Positions 1-9,092 are shown, numbered from the stretch's first letter. The stretch: 40,890 bases of DNA from Chloroflexota bacterium (GCA_026706395.1 JAPOYU010000079.1:1-40890), one strand, 5' to 3'. Translations and numbers: made by a program. Notes: a model not told the origin generated them from the sequence alone.

Positions 1-769
1 CGTATTCGACCTTGTACAAGCCATCCAGCGTCGCCAGGCCGATCGGATAGGTGAAATTCTCCGGCGTGCGCAAGACGATCAGGGGCCAGAGGTAATCGTT
101 CCAAGCCGCCAGGAATACGAGTACGCAGAGGATCGACAGCGCGCCGCGCGAGAGCGGAATGCCGATGCGCCAGAAGAGCCCCCATTCACTGGCACCGTCG
201 ATGCGCCCGGCATCGAGCAATTCTTGCGGGATCGACACCATCGCCTGCCGCATGAAGAAGGCTGCGAAAGCGCTTACCGAGCTGGGCAGGATGACGCCGA
301 GGAAGCTATCCAGCAAACCCAGGCGCACGATCATCTGAAAGAGCGGCACCAGCGTCACCTGGAAAGGAATGGCGAAGGTGAATAGCAGGAAGATGGTCAA
401 GAAGGTTTTGCCGCGAAATTCGTATTTGGCGAAGCCCCAGCCGACCATCGAGGCGAAGAGCAGGGTTAAGGCGCTCTGGCTGACGGCGATGATGACGCTG
501 TTGACCATTTGCCGCAGGTAGGGGATTTCCTCACCGCTGAGGAGGCGCTCGTAATTGTTCAGGGTCGGCTCTGGCGCGAGCAAATTGACGGGCCAGGAGA
601 AGAGCTGGCCATTGGTTTTGAACGAACCGGTGATCATATAGAGGAAGGGGATGCCGACCAGAAGCGCGAAGAAGAATAATATCGCATAAACGATCGTCGC
701 TTCCAGCAGCTTCGTGGCGAGCGATTTGCGCTCGGCGGAATCCGAGGGGCGCGCTATGGCGAGTCTCAT
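1..769 (-). CDS. Sugar ABC transporter permease, MalG/UgpE type (partial, C-terminus beyond window)
   Basis: This is the second membrane subunit of a carbohydrate importer of the CUT1 type. My translation from the ATG at 769 gives 256 residues with no stop before the window edge. Family members run to about 275-280 residues, so about 20 C-terminal residues are missing. The N-terminus has one long membrane segment (VYAILFFFALLVGIPFLYMI). The cytoplasmic EAA loop that docks on the ATPase reads DAGRIDGASEWGLFW followed by IPLSRG. The gene starts 5 bases after the stop of the upstream permease gene, so the two are surely co-transcribed. No ATPase gene is visible; CUT1 systems often use a shared MsmX/MalK-type ATPase encoded elsewhere. 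The substrate cannot be read from the sequence. Confidence 0.93.
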   Translation of the reverse strand, partial: MRLAIARPSDSAERKSLATKLLEATIVYAILFFFALLVGIPFLYMITGSFKTNGQLFSWPVNLLAPEPTLNNYERLLSGEEIPYLRQMVNSVIIAVSQSALTLLFASMVGWGFAKYEFRGKTFLTIFLLFTFAIPFQVTLVPLFQMIVRLGLLDSFLGVILPSSVSAFAAFFMRQAMVSIPQELLDAGRIDGASEWGLFWRIGIPLSRGALSILCVLVFLAAWNDYLWPLIVLRTPENFTYPIGLATLDGLYKVEY

Positions 770-774
770 GCCTG

Positions 775-1662
775 TCAATCCTCGCGGAAGGCGCGAATCA
801 GGACGAGCTGAATCACGCTCAGTATCAGAATGATGACGGCGAGCGAATAACCGATGGCTGAGGCGTAGCCCATTTTGAGTTCGCGGAAGCCGCGCGTGTA
901 GAGGTACATGGTCATGGTCATGCCAGCGTTGTTGGGACCGCCCTCCAAACCCACCAGGATTGCCGGTTCGGCGAATAGATTGTAGGAGCCGATGATGGCG
1001 ATGGTCAGGACGAAGGCGAGGATGGGGCGAAGCAGCGGCAGGGTGACATGCCAGAAGACTTGCCAGCGGGTGGCGCCATCGACGCGGGCCGCTTCTTTCA
1101 GTTCGGGCGGGATATTCTGCAAGCCGACCATGAAGTAGATCGCGTTGATGCCGGTCCACTTCCAGGCGCCGAGCAGGATAACGGCCGGCATGATCCAGCG
1201 CGACTCGCGCAGCCAGCGCACATTGTCGATGCCCAGCGGCGCCAGCAGCAAGTTGTTGATCAAGCCATACTGCTCTTCAAAGACGAGGCCGAAGATGATG
1301 CCGACGACCACGCCGGCGGTGATATTGGGCGTGAAGTAGAGAAAGCGGAAGAATTCGCGGAAGCGCAGCCGGGGGCTATGCAGAATCAGCGCCAGCAGCA
1401 AAGCCAGCGGCACGATGATCAAAATGCTGCCCAAGGCGTAATAGGTGGTATTGGTGAGCGCCTTGATGAATAGATCGTCTTTGGTGACCAGGCGGACGTA
1501 GTTGTCGGCGCCGATGAAGCGGGGCGCTTTGTTCAAACCGACCTGTCGGTAGAAGCTCAGTTGCAGCGACTGAATGACGGGGTACAGAAAGAAGATGGTG
1601 TAGCCGATGAAAAAGGGGCTGATGAAGAGATAGGGCGCGATTTTACGGCCGCGTCCAAACAT
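775..1662 (-). CDS. Sugar ABC transporter permease, MalF/UgpA type
   Basis: This is the first membrane subunit of the same importer, 295 residues, a normal length. After a short basic N-terminus ([16 protein letters not shown]) comes the first membrane helix, then four to five more hydrophobic stretches. The EAA loop reads [20 protein letters not shown] near residue 190. The gene lies between the binding-protein gene (68 bases upstream) and the second permease (5 bases downstream), the usual order binding protein, permease 1, permease 2. The family call is secure; the transported sugar is unknown. Confidence 0.95.
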   Translation of the reverse strand: MFGRGRKIAPYLFISPFFIGYTIFFLYPVIQSLQLSFYRQVGLNKAPRFIGADNYVRLVTKDDLFIKALTNTTYYALGSILIIVPLALLLALILHSPRLRFREFFRFLYFTPNITAGVVVGIIFGLVFEEQYGLINNLLLAPLGIDNVRWLRESRWIMPAVILLGAWKWTGINAIYFMVGLQNIPPELKEAARVDGATRWQVFWHVTLPLLRPILAFVLTIAIIGSYNLFAEPAILVGLEGGPNNAGMTMTMYLYTRGFRELKMGYASAIGYSLAVIILILSVIQLVLIRAFRED

Positions 1663-1730
1663 CGCGGTTCCTCAGGAGTAAAAGGAAAGCGGTGGCGATC
1701 TGAAGGCCGCCACCACTTTGGTGATTGGAA

Positions 1731-2996
1731 CTAGCTCTCGAATTCCATCTCGTCGCGGATGGTATCAGCGATTTCGGTGAAGACCTCTTCCGGGCTGCGA
1801 ACGCCGTCGACAACGTCCTGCCAGGCAGCTGAACGCAGGCTGTTCAACTGCGAGCGGAAGGGGCTCTGCCATTGCGGCGGCGCCTCAGGCCCTACGTCGG
1901 AAAAGAGCGCGCCCAGGTCCTGACCGGAGAAGTACTCGTCAGCGGCGTGTAGACGCTCGCTTGCCATCGCTGGAATGTAAGGAGGCCAAAGCGTGGTCAG
2001 CTCGAAACGGCGGACATTGCCCTCAATCGACAGCATGGAGAATTCGAGGAAGCTCAACGCTTCTTCGACATGTTCGCTGGTCTTGACCACCATGGCGCCA
2101 GTGCCGCCCCAGACGCTGGTTCGGCGTCCGCCTTCTTCAAAAGCAGGCAGCGGCGCCGCCTTCCATTTGCCCGACAGTTCAGGCGCATTGTCTTTGAAGA
2201 AGCCGCCATACCAATCGGCGCCGACCATGGAGATCAGCGTGCCGTCTTTGAAAGCGGCCCAGAGCGCGTCACCCGCAGGCGGATCGCCAGCGACGCCTTC
2301 ATCTTTCAGCGCGAGCAGCCAATCCATCAGCGCGATCGATTCTTCGGAATCAATCGTGACTTCGCCCGCTTCGTTGAAATAATCGTGGCCCTGCTGACGC
2401 AGCAGCAACTCGTGCAAGCCGCCGTGGATATGCAGCGGAATGACATCGGGGTTCTCGGCCACGATCGCGCGGCCCGCCTCCACAAAGTCGTCCCAGGTGA
2501 CGAATTCCTGCGGGTCGAAGCCGGCGCCCTCCCAGACATCGGCGCGGTAATAGAGCACCACCGGCGTCAAGGCATGCTCAATGCCATAGACTGAGCCCAT
2601 TGAGGTGTAAAGCGCTTGCCGCGCCGCGACCAGATTCTCGGTGTGCCCGCCTTCATCCAGCAGGGCATTCAATTCGACGAATCCCGGGTCGCCGCCGCCG
2701 CGCAAGAAGCTGCCGAAGCGCCCCTGCTCAACATCGGCGATATCGGGCGCGCCGACGCCGCCCGACTGAATCGAAATCAGCAGCCTGTCGTGTAAATCGC
2801 CGTAAGCGATCTCAATAACGTTGAGCGAGAAGTCCGGATTGACCTCTTCGGTGTAGCGTTCCGCCTGTTCGCGGAACCAGCGGGCGTGCGTATTGACGAA
2901 AGCCCATAGCTCCAGCTCCTGCGCCGCAACGGGCGCAACGGCACTGAAAAGCAAAAGCCCGGCACACAGAATCAGCAAAACTCTTAGCTTGGTCAT
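1731..2996 (-). CDS. Extracellular sugar-binding protein of ABC importer (family 1)
   Basis: This is the periplasmic or extracytoplasmic substrate receptor for the importer encoded by the next two genes. I place the start at the ATG at 2996 because AAGGAG lies 6 bases upstream of it; a TTG five codons earlier would sit on that ribosome site. The protein is 421 residues. It opens with a signal peptide (MTKLRVLLILCAGLLLF, then SAVAPVAAQ), probably cleaved after AQ or AA, and I see no clean lipobox. The mature part has the two-lobe family-1 pattern: ELELWAFVNTHARW at the start, GVGAPDIADVEQGRFG, and the late VWGGTGAMVVKTSEH motif. It heads a three-gene operon. Confidence 0.93.
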   Translation of the reverse strand: MTKLRVLLILCAGLLLFSAVAPVAAQELELWAFVNTHARWFREQAERYTEEVNPDFSLNVIEIAYGDLHDRLLISIQSGGVGAPDIADVEQGRFGSFLRGGGDPGFVELNALLDEGGHTENLVAARQALYTSMGSVYGIEHALTPVVLYYRADVWEGAGFDPQEFVTWDDFVEAGRAIVAENPDVIPLHIHGGLHELLLRQQGHDYFNEAGEVTIDSEESIALMDWLLALKDEGVAGDPPAGDALWAAFKDGTLISMVGADWYGGFFKDNAPELSGKWKAAPLPAFEEGGRRTSVWGGTGAMVVKTSEHVEEALSFLEFSMLSIEGNVRRFELTTLWPPYIPAMASERLHAADEYFSGQDLGALFSDVGPEAPPQWQSPFRSQLNSLRSAAWQDVVDGVRSPEEVFTEIADTIRDEMEFES

Positions 2997-3154
2997 TGCG
3001 ATCTCCTTCAAATTAGTAGAACAATCATCCGTACCAAACGTGTCGCTCGGTGATCACCAACTCGGACAATGCAAGGGCGATTGTAACCAATAGAGCAAGC
3101 TATTCCAAACTTTGTCGGTTGCCGAGTTCGCCGAGATTATTGAGGGCATCAAAG

Positions 3155-3352
3155 AGCGATTTGCACAGATTTGCACAGATTGCGCAATGGGATTCGGGCT
3201 TTGTGCAAAGCGGGAGGGCAGTGATGACGGGGGATTGGGGCGGATTGAGAGCGCGATTTGCATTTGCACAGAGTATATAGATTTTGTGCAAAAAGCGGTT
3301 GATTTGGTTGTTAAGCAGTGGGTGTTGAGATCAGTATAGCACAGATGTACTA
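3155..3352 (-). pseudogene. Decayed copy of the HTH gene found intact at 39631-40359, with its upstream palindrome
   Basis: The stretch between the binding-protein gene and the phytanoyl-CoA dioxygenase gene holds no intact gene, but it matches the intact HTH gene at the right end. Read on the minus strand, GCACAAAATCTA near 3281-3292 matches GCACAAAATTTA in the intact gene. GTGCAAATGCA follows in both, but one base further on here, giving a +1 frameshift. CTTTGCACAAAGC, ATTGCGCAAT and the GTGCAAATC blocks also align in order. The N-terminal HTH part is deleted. The upstream palindrome TAGCACAGATGTACTA (3337-3352) and the flanking AATGTTCGCGTATTG block are kept at the same spacing as in the intact copy. 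Confidence 0.7.
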
Positions 3353-3414
3353 TTGGTGGGAGACCGAATGTTCGCGTATTGAGTTTTTCAGCGCGGAATA
3401 GCGCTCTGTTAGCC

Positions 3415-4173
3415 TCAAGCACCGATGATGGATGGCTGATAGCGCTTGGCGCCCATCAATTGGCGCAGCATGTCTGACGGGTTCTCCACCCGGTCAAGCT
3501 GGGCAAGCATGTCTTCCATCTGCAGGAAGAAGGGGCGCGTGTACATGCCCAGCAGAGCGCTGCGGGCTTTGTCGGACCGGTTGGGCCTAGCTGAATGCCA
3601 TAGCGCGCCGTGACATACGAGCGCGCTCCCGCGCACACCGGTCAGTATCTCCGCCTCTTCGGGCCACTGGGTTTTCCACTCAGCCGGCGGCATGTGACCC
3701 TTCATGTGGCTGTTGGGCACAAAGCCGGTGCCGCCGTTCTCTTCGCTGAAATCGTCCAGCATCAAGATAGTTTGCCCGCAGACCTTGTCCAGCGGCCAGG
3801 GCTGGTTGATCCACCAGTAGGGATAATCGGCATGCCAATGGAAACTGTCGTAGCCCGGATAGGATGTATTCGCCGACCAGGTTGAGCAAACGATATCGTC
3901 GTCATCCAGGAAATTTTGCCAGATCTTTACAATCAGCGGAATCTCCAGCAGCTCGGCGAATATCGAGTGTTTGTAGGCGATACCGCCGACGCGCTGCGTT
4001 TTGGCGGCGCGAATCTCGTCAGTCAGCTCGTCTTTCAGCAGCCGCTCCAGAACGGCGCGGGCCTCGTCCGCCTTTTCCGGCGAGATCACGGACGGGACAA
4101 TGCAATAGCCGCACTCTCGGATCTCGGCGACGATACGGCTCACATCGTGCTGTTTCTCCGGCGAATCAACCAT
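3415..4173 (-). CDS. Phytanoyl-CoA dioxygenase (PhyH) family protein, copy 1
   Basis: This is a non-heme Fe(II)/2-oxoglutarate-dependent oxygenase of 252 residues. The start is the ATG at 4173, preceded by GAGGAGG at 7 bases; an upstream in-frame start ten codons earlier has no such site. The iron ligands are visible: HxD at His114-Ala-Asp116 (FHWHADYPYWW) and the distal His193 in HGALWHSARPNRS, with following arginines for 2-oxoglutarate. Family members hydroxylate acyl-CoAs, but bacterial members act on many small molecules, so the substrate is unknown. It seems to be transcribed alone: a TACAAT box on its strand lies at 4218-4223. A second PhyH gene lies at 20896-21654, only distantly similar. 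Confidence 0.92.
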   Translation of the reverse strand: MVDSPEKQHDVSRIVAEIRECGYCIVPSVISPEKADEARAVLERLLKDELTDEIRAAKTQRVGGIAYKHSIFAELLEIPLIVKIWQNFLDDDDIVCSTWSANTSYPGYDSFHWHADYPYWWINQPWPLDKVCGQTILMLDDFSEENGGTGFVPNSHMKGHMPPAEWKTQWPEEAEILTGVRGSALVCHGALWHSARPNRSDKARSALLGMYTRPFFLQMEDMLAQLDRVENPSDMLRQLMGAKRYQPSIIGA

Positions 4174-4217
4174 CGCTTGTCCTCCTCTTGTTCGCATCCG
4201 CAAAGGGCTATCAACAG

Positions 4218-4223
4218 ATTGTA
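4218..4223 (-). promoter_or_regulatory. Probable -10 box (TACAAT) of the PhyH copy 1 gene
   Basis: On the minus strand the sequence reads GATACAATCTG about 45 bases before the start codon. The same gaTACAATC context precedes the xylose isomerase, Gfo/Idh and SIS genes in this window. No convincing -35 hexamer is present. Confidence 0.4.
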
Positions 4224-4263
4224 TCGCAAAGGCGGGAGCCGCTGCGAAGAAACTGCGGCGCAG

Positions 4264-4380
4264 CTAAGCCTTGATCGAACCGCTGGTCAAGCCGCTGATG
4301 AACTGGCGCATCGCCACAGCGAAAACGCAGAGCAACGGGATCGACGAGATGACGTAGCCGGCGAAGAGCGTGCCCGCCCG
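4264..4380 (-). pseudogene. C-terminal fragment of a MalG-type ABC permease
   Basis: The minus strand encodes about 38 residues ending in a TAG at 4264: AGTLFAGYVISSIPLL, then CVFAVAMRQFISGLTSGSIKA. This is the last membrane helix and tail typical of MalG-type permeases (family tails resemble RYFIEGLTSGAVKG). The reading frame loses similarity at about 4380, where the alpha/beta hydrolase gene's end begins, so everything upstream has been lost. It is a remnant of an importer once linked to the PhyH gene. A second remnant of the same kind lies at 20622-20853. Confidence 0.75.
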
Positions 4381-4403
4381 TACAATAGATTCGGCTTATT
4401 TGT

Positions 4404-5462
4404 TCAGGTTCGAGCGAGAAAACTGTGCAAAGCCCGATTGAACTGGTCCGCCTTTTCGATGAAGGGCGTGTGACCGCAATCCTCGATCACAACCTCCTGC
4501 ACCTGACCGCCGACCGCAGCGAAATTGTCCAGCACGTGCTTGATCTGCGCGATCATGGGCTGTGGCGGGCAGACTTCATCGCCTGGCCAGCCCGGGATTA
4601 CGCCAAGTTTGCCAAACGTAGCCAGGTCGAACATGGACATATCGGCGATGACCTGGTCGCTGTCGCCGCGCAGCCATAGCACAGGCGGCTTGGAATCGAT
4701 GGCGTAGAGACGACTAATATCAGGCTGATTGTTCGGCGCCATGCCATTGAGCACGCCCCAGCGCCCGGGCGCGACGCCGGGCCAATTCTCCGAAGTGGTT
4801 GAATCTCCCGGATAATCGCGCTCGCCGGTATGCGTCTGCAATACCGATGTCAGCAAGTCTTCTTCGCGCTCCGAAATATAGGGCGGCTTCCAATAGAAAT
4901 TGTTCATCACATGGCGCGGTGTCATCTCGCCATCGCCGCGCTCGCCGTCTTTGAGCATCTGCGTGTACTGCGGGTTGGCGACTCCCCCACCCGATCCGGC
5001 TGCGTCCGGCGCGCAAAGAGTCCCTTCCGCGTCCTTTGTGCCGCCGAAGCCGAAGGGCGAAACCGGCGCAATACAGCTGGCGCTTAGCAGGCGATCGGGC
5101 GCATCAGCGAGCAGATTCCAGAGCACGCCGCCGCCCATGGAATGGCCGACCACATGCGCCCTGTCGATACCCAAAGTATCCAGCAGGGCGAGCACATCAT
5201 CAGACATATCGGACAAGCCGCGGTTGCCATCGACAACCGCCTCGGGATCGGATTCGCCAAAGCCGCGTTGGTCGAGGGCGATGCTATGGAAGCTCGCCGG
5301 CATTGCCAGCATGGTCTCTTCCCAGAAGGTCGCGGAGGTCAAATTGCCATGTATGAAGATGACTGATGTCCCGCTTTCGTCGCCGGCGCAGAGGACGCGC
5401 GTCGTGAGCCGCGCTGTCGTAACCGTTCTCGCGTTGATGCCTGGAAGGGTCGGAATAGTCAT
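4404..5462 (-). CDS. Alpha/beta-fold hydrolase
   Basis: This is a serine hydrolase of 352 residues. The start is the ATG at 5462, preceded by AAAGGAAG; the longer frame upstream lacks a ribosome site. Visible parts are the oxyanion region HGNLTSATFW (from about residue 38), DQRGFGESD, the nucleophile elbow GHSMGGG with Ser108, a likely acid Asp in LRGDSDQVIAD, and the catalytic His in EDCGHTPFIEK near the end. There is a loop-rich insertion of about 100 residues between strands after the elbow, probably a lid over the active site. It lies 75 bases downstream of the sulfatase gene on the same strand, so the two may act on one substrate. The ester or other bond it cleaves is not known. Confidence 0.88.
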   Translation of the reverse strand: MTIPTLPGINARTVTTARLTTRVLCAGDESGTSVIFIHGNLTSATFWEETMLAMPASFHSIALDQRGFGESDPEAVVDGNRGLSDMSDDVLALLDTLGIDRAHVVGHSMGGGVLWNLLADAPDRLLSASCIAPVSPFGFGGTKDAEGTLCAPDAAGSGGGVANPQYTQMLKDGERGDGEMTPRHVMNNFYWKPPYISEREEDLLTSVLQTHTGERDYPGDSTTSENWPGVAPGRWGVLNGMAPNNQPDISRLYAIDSKPPVLWLRGDSDQVIADMSMFDLATFGKLGVIPGWPGDEVCPPQPMIAQIKHVLDNFAAVGGQVQEVVIEDCGHTPFIEKADQFNRALHSFLART

Positions 5463-5537
5463 CTTGGAACTTCCTTTCACTGTTAATGGGCTATACAGAA
5501 TGTAGCGTAGGCGCCTCGCCAGCGCCACATCTCTTAA

Positions 5538-7019
5538 TCAGAAGGGACCGTAGCGATCGGTCTGCGTCGGATGCGCGTAGACGGCGGCGTCATAACTGCG
5601 GCGCAGCAGATCCCATTTCACATCGGCATAAGCGGGATCAGCGGAGAGGTCGTTATGCTCCCAGGGGTCGGCTTCCAGATCGTACAGTTCGCAGATGTCC
5701 TTACGGTGGTAAACAACCAGTTTCCAGCGGCGATCGCGGTACATGGTGGCGTGGGTCTCATCGGCCAAGTTGGTCGCGGCGTAATGCTCAGTCCGGACAA
5801 ATTCTCGATGAGGCGCGGATTGCTCCTCACCGGTTATCATGGAAGCTGCCGAACGCCCCTGCACCCAAGGCGGCACGTCCATGCCGAGCAGTTCATAAAG
5901 CGTAGGCACGATGTCAACCAGTTCAATTAACTCATCCGAAATCTGCGGCTTTATCTTACCGGGCCAGGAGATCATCAAGGGAACGCGAACCAAACCCTCA
6001 TAGAAGCGGCAGCCTTTGAGAAGCAAGCCATGATCGCCGAGCATCTCGCCATGGTCGCTCATGAAGATGATAATGGTATTCTCGCGCAGTCCGGTCCGGT
6101 CGAGGTAATTGAGCAGGCGGCCGAACTCGTCGTCGAGGAATTCGATCATCGCGTAATACGACGCCTGGAGCTTTCTGTGCTCCATAGCATCCGGATGCCG
6201 CGCCACGTTCTGAAAGTCAATGCCGGCGGCCGTCAAGCGATTTTGCTGTTCCAGGTCACCGGCTTGGTAGCGGGCGCCGGGCAGCGTTTCCGGATCGTAG
6301 CGCCGATAGTATTCGTAGGGCGCGTCAAATGGTGGATGCGGGTCGAAGGGGTTGATGCTGAGCAGCCAGGGTTTGTCCGGCTCGCGGTTGCGCCCGATGA
6401 ACTCAATCGCTTTCTCGGTGCACCAATGCGTCTGATGCAGATGCGGCGGCACGTTGTCTTTCTCCGGCGTCGGCTCGCTGATTCCGCCGAAGCCGGGATG
6501 CCGGTGCGAGTTGCGATAATCGTCCAGCGACGCGATGCCGCGAGGCTGCAAAACCGTGTTGTGATCGATGCCCTGCCCTTTGATCCACTCCACATATTCA
6601 TTGCCGCGTTCATTGCCGCCTTTATGATCATGACTGTACTGAAAATAGTCGTAGCCGTCATTGACGCGTTCTTCCCGCCGCAGGAAGGCGCTGGCCAGGT
6701 GCAGCTTGCCGATCAGGCCGCAGTCGTAGCCGGCATCGTTCAGCGCCTTGGAGATCAAACGGTCTTCATAGTGCCGCGGGAAAGTGTGGAAACCGTTGCC
6801 GTTGACTCCCACCGCGCTGGGGTACATGCCAGTCAGGAAGCTGGCGCGGCTCGGCGTGCATATGGGAGATTGGCAAAAGGCGTGGGTGAAGGTCGCGGAT
6901 TCGCGTACGAAGCGGTCGAGATTGGGCGTATTGATATGCTCATTGCCCAAGGCGGCGATCGTGTCAAAACGCTGCTGGTCTGTGCAATACCAGAGGATAT
7001 TCGGTCTTGCCGGCATCAT
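5538..7019 (-). CDS. Sulfatase (arylsulfatase/alkaline-phosphatase superfamily)
   Basis: This is a type I sulfatase of 493 residues that removes sulfate esters from an organic substrate. The N-terminal metal site reads PNILWYCTDQQ (Asp14, Gln15). The maturation motif C-T-P-S-R lies at residues 54-58 with Cys54 to be converted to formylglycine, so an FGE or anaerobic maturase must exist elsewhere. A second metal motif, SDHGEMLGDHG, is in the middle, and the C-terminal region carries the usual small domain with DRRWKLVVY and YDLEADPWE. No signal peptide is seen, which suggests a cytoplasmic enzyme acting on imported sulfated sugars. Two adjacent ATGs (7019 and 7016) could serve as the start. 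It is followed by the alpha/beta hydrolase gene. Confidence 0.94.
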   Translation of the reverse strand: MMPARPNILWYCTDQQRFDTIAALGNEHINTPNLDRFVRESATFTHAFCQSPICTPSRASFLTGMYPSAVGVNGNGFHTFPRHYEDRLISKALNDAGYDCGLIGKLHLASAFLRREERVNDGYDYFQYSHDHKGGNERGNEYVEWIKGQGIDHNTVLQPRGIASLDDYRNSHRHPGFGGISEPTPEKDNVPPHLHQTHWCTEKAIEFIGRNREPDKPWLLSINPFDPHPPFDAPYEYYRRYDPETLPGARYQAGDLEQQNRLTAAGIDFQNVARHPDAMEHRKLQASYYAMIEFLDDEFGRLLNYLDRTGLRENTIIIFMSDHGEMLGDHGLLLKGCRFYEGLVRVPLMISWPGKIKPQISDELIELVDIVPTLYELLGMDVPPWVQGRSAASMITGEEQSAPHREFVRTEHYAATNLADETHATMYRDRRWKLVVYHRKDICELYDLEADPWEHNDLSADPAYADVKWDLLRRSYDAAVYAHPTQTDRYGPF

Positions 7020-7128
7020 GGCGCTCTCGTCTCCAGATATTCAAATTGAAACGGATGTTAACGCTTCTTTCGTCGTTTCGCTCGAATCTCCGCCGAAGGT
7101 ACAGGCGGAGATTTTGCGAAAAAGACAG

Positions 7129-7134
7129 TAAAAT
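7129..7134 (+). promoter_or_regulatory. Possible -10 box (TAAAAT) of the LLM oxidoreductase gene
   Basis: TAAAAT lies 32 bases before the ATG at 7167 in the divergent space between the sulfatase and the oxidoreductase genes. No clear -35 box is visible, so this is tentative. Confidence 0.35.
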
Positions 7135-7166
7135 AGCTGCAACGTTTAGCACGAAGGGGGCAGAGT

Positions 7167-8084
7167 ATGGTGGATTTCGGCTTCAGCTTATTGCATGGAC
7201 CGCCGCCGGGGGACAACGGGCGCTTCTTGGCCGATCTGGATGCGACGCTTCCCCAACTCGAGGGGGCATTTCGCAGCATTTGGATGACCGACCACTTCCA
7301 GTGGGATGGCGAGCCTACGTACGAAGCCTGGACAGTTATGAGCACTATCCTGGCCCGCTATCCGGAATTCGAAGTGGGGCCTATGGTCCTGGGGCAGAGT
7401 TATCGCAATCCGGCCTTGCTGGCGCTGATGGCGGCAACCCTGCAGAATCTCTCGGGCGGCCGTTTCATCATGGGCATCGGCGCTGGCTGGAAGGAGGACG
7501 AATACCGCTCATACGGCTATCCTTATCCTGAGCCGCGCCTGCGCGTGCAACAATTGGAAGAGACGCTGATAATCTTCAAGAAGATGTGGGAAGAGCCGGG
7601 TAAAGTCAGCTATCAGGGCAATCATTACAGCATTAGTGACGCCTGGTGCGAGCCGAAACCGGAGCCGAAGATCCCCATCGTAGTTGGCGGGGGCGGCTAC
7701 ACCACGATGAAGCACGCAGCCAAGTACGCTGATATTTGGAATTATCCGGATTCGCCGCTGGACCGATACGCAGAGCGACAGACTATCCTCAAGCGGCACC
7801 TCGACGACATCGGCCGCGATCCGGCGACGCTGCGCTGCAGTTGGTTCGGGCGCGTCGCCATCGGGCGGACCGAGGCGGAAGCCGAAGCGCGCGGCCTCTC
7901 ACGCGAGAACAAGTGGACGCCCGATAACGCCTTTGTCGGCAGTCCCCAGCAAATCGCCGAGCAGATGAAGGCCTTCATCGAAAAGGGCTGCGATTATTTT
8001 ATGATTGATATCATCGGCGCGCCTGATGAGGAAGTCATTGGCTTGTTTACTGAAGAAGTGATTCCAGCGCTTAATGGAGCATAG
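7167..8084 (+). CDS. LLM-class flavin/F420-dependent oxidoreductase
   Basis: This is a luciferase-like monooxygenase-fold protein of 305 residues. The start ATG at 7167 has AAGGGGG upstream. Typical family segments are present in order: SIWMTDHFQW near residue 40, GPMVLGQSYRNPALLA near 70, LSGGRFIMGIGAGWKEDE near 95, the VGGGGYTTMKHAAKYAD segment near 175, and the C-terminal VGSPQQIAEQMKAF. Many such proteins use coenzyme F420, others FMN; the sequence alone does not decide. The MBL-fold gene follows after 3 bases, so the two form an operon. The substrate is unknown. Confidence 0.92.
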   Translation: MVDFGFSLLHGPPPGDNGRFLADLDATLPQLEGAFRSIWMTDHFQWDGEPTYEAWTVMSTILARYPEFEVGPMVLGQSYRNPALLALMAATLQNLSGGRFIMGIGAGWKEDEYRSYGYPYPEPRLRVQQLEETLIIFKKMWEEPGKVSYQGNHYSISDAWCEPKPEPKIPIVVGGGGYTTMKHAAKYADIWNYPDSPLDRYAERQTILKRHLDDIGRDPATLRCSWFGRVAIGRTEAEAEARGLSRENKWTPDNAFVGSPQQIAEQMKAFIEKGCDYFMIDIIGAPDEEVIGLFTEEVIPALNGA

Positions 8085-8087
8085 GCA

Positions 8088-8765
8088 ATGAAAATCAAAT
8101 GGTACGGACACGCAGCATTCATCGTCACCGGGGGCGACGGCACCTCGGTGATCACGGACCCCTACACTCCGGAGACGTCCGGCTACCAGCCTATACCCGA
8201 CCATCCCGATATCGTCGTCACGTCGTCGCTAAACGACAGTTTCCACGATCGCTCGGACCTCATCGGCGGCGATCCAGTACGCATCAACATGCTGGACGTG
8301 GCGCGGGACGGCGGCGAAATCGAATGCAAGGGCGTGACCTTCAAGGCGATCGAGTCATCGGAGATGTACGACCACCCGGAGCATGAGCCGGACAAATGCG
8401 CCATGTACCGCTGGGAGATGGATGGCATTCACATCGGGCACATGGGCGATGTCGGCAACCCCTTCACGCCGGAGGAATACGACTTCTTCCGCGACCTGGA
8501 TGTCTTTCTCGTCCTTGCGGGCGATGTGCCGACCATTGACTTGGGCGATCTCAAGCAAGTGATCGACCGCGTGCAGCCCAAGCTAGTCATCCCGATGCAC
8601 TTCCGCACACTGCGCTACAAGCCACGCAACATGCAATGGATCACCGCTTTCCTCAGCCACTTCGATGAGGCCGAGGTCGATTTCCAGTCCGATTGGGAAG
8701 TGGAGCTGAGCCGGGCGGATCTGCCGGAATCGACCCGTGTGCTGGTCTTGACGCATGCCTTGTGA
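8088..8765 (+). CDS. MBL-fold hydrolase-like protein with altered metal motif
   Basis: This 225-residue protein has the overall metallo-beta-lactamase fold: start MKIKWYGHAAFIV, a DPY segment at 26, HIGHMGDVG near 125, LAGD near 145, and VIPMHFRT near 180. At the place of the canonical HxHxDH zinc motif it reads TSSLNDSFHD, so most of the first set of metal ligands is missing, while the later His residues are kept. It may bind metal differently or be catalytically inactive. GGAG lies 8 bases before the ATG, and the gene begins 3 bases after the LLM oxidoreductase stop, so the pair is probably translated together. Confidence 0.85.
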   Translation: MKIKWYGHAAFIVTGGDGTSVITDPYTPETSGYQPIPDHPDIVVTSSLNDSFHDRSDLIGGDPVRINMLDVARDGGEIECKGVTFKAIESSEMYDHPEHEPDKCAMYRWEMDGIHIGHMGDVGNPFTPEEYDFFRDLDVFLVLAGDVPTIDLGDLKQVIDRVQPKLVIPMHFRTLRYKPRNMQWITAFLSHFDEAEVDFQSDWEVELSRADLPESTRVLVLTHAL

Positions 8766-8831
8766 TGTTCATGGCGGGGTTTTGGGCGACGCTAAGATGT
8801 GGTGTGATGCGTTTGTCAGCGAAGAGGATGC

Positions 8832-9092
8832 ATGCTGATGGAGTTGGCGGAACCAATTATCTTGCTCGCCAGCATCTTTGGCGTGTTTCTTTGGCTGCGC
8901 AATGATATTACGAACTTTCGCGACGATATGCGCAAAGGCATCCAGCAGTTGCGCAACGACATCCAACGGCTCGAATCAAAGGTAGACGGCCTGGACAGCA
9001 GCCTGCGCGCCGTCGAAACCGAACAGTCGCGGGTTACCGGACTGCTCGAAGGCTTGGCGCTTTCCGGCACACTGCCGGACCGCGAGTCCTAG
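8832..9092 (+). CDS. Small membrane-anchored coiled-coil protein
   Basis: This is a small protein of 86 residues (84 if the second ATG at 8838 is used). GAAGAGG lies shortly upstream of both. Residues 8-22 (PIILLASIFGVFLWL) form one membrane helix. Residues 24-70 show heptad spacing (NDITNFRDDMRKGIQQLRND, then QRLESKVDGLDSSLRAVE), typical of a coiled coil. The arrangement resembles XhlA-like or LapA-like small membrane proteins, but I cannot assign a family. It lies 66 bases after the MBL-fold gene and converges on xylB. Confidence 0.65.
   Translation: MLMELAEPIILLASIFGVFLWLRNDITNFRDDMRKGIQQLRNDIQRLESKVDGLDSSLRAVETEQSRVTGLLEGLALSGTLPDRES

Noticed and set aside
6030..7049. A 339-residue plus-strand open frame opposite the sulfatase gene
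   Set aside because: The sulfatase motifs (CTPSR, metal site, SDHGEMLGDHG) are on the minus strand; the opposite frame has no recognisable domain.
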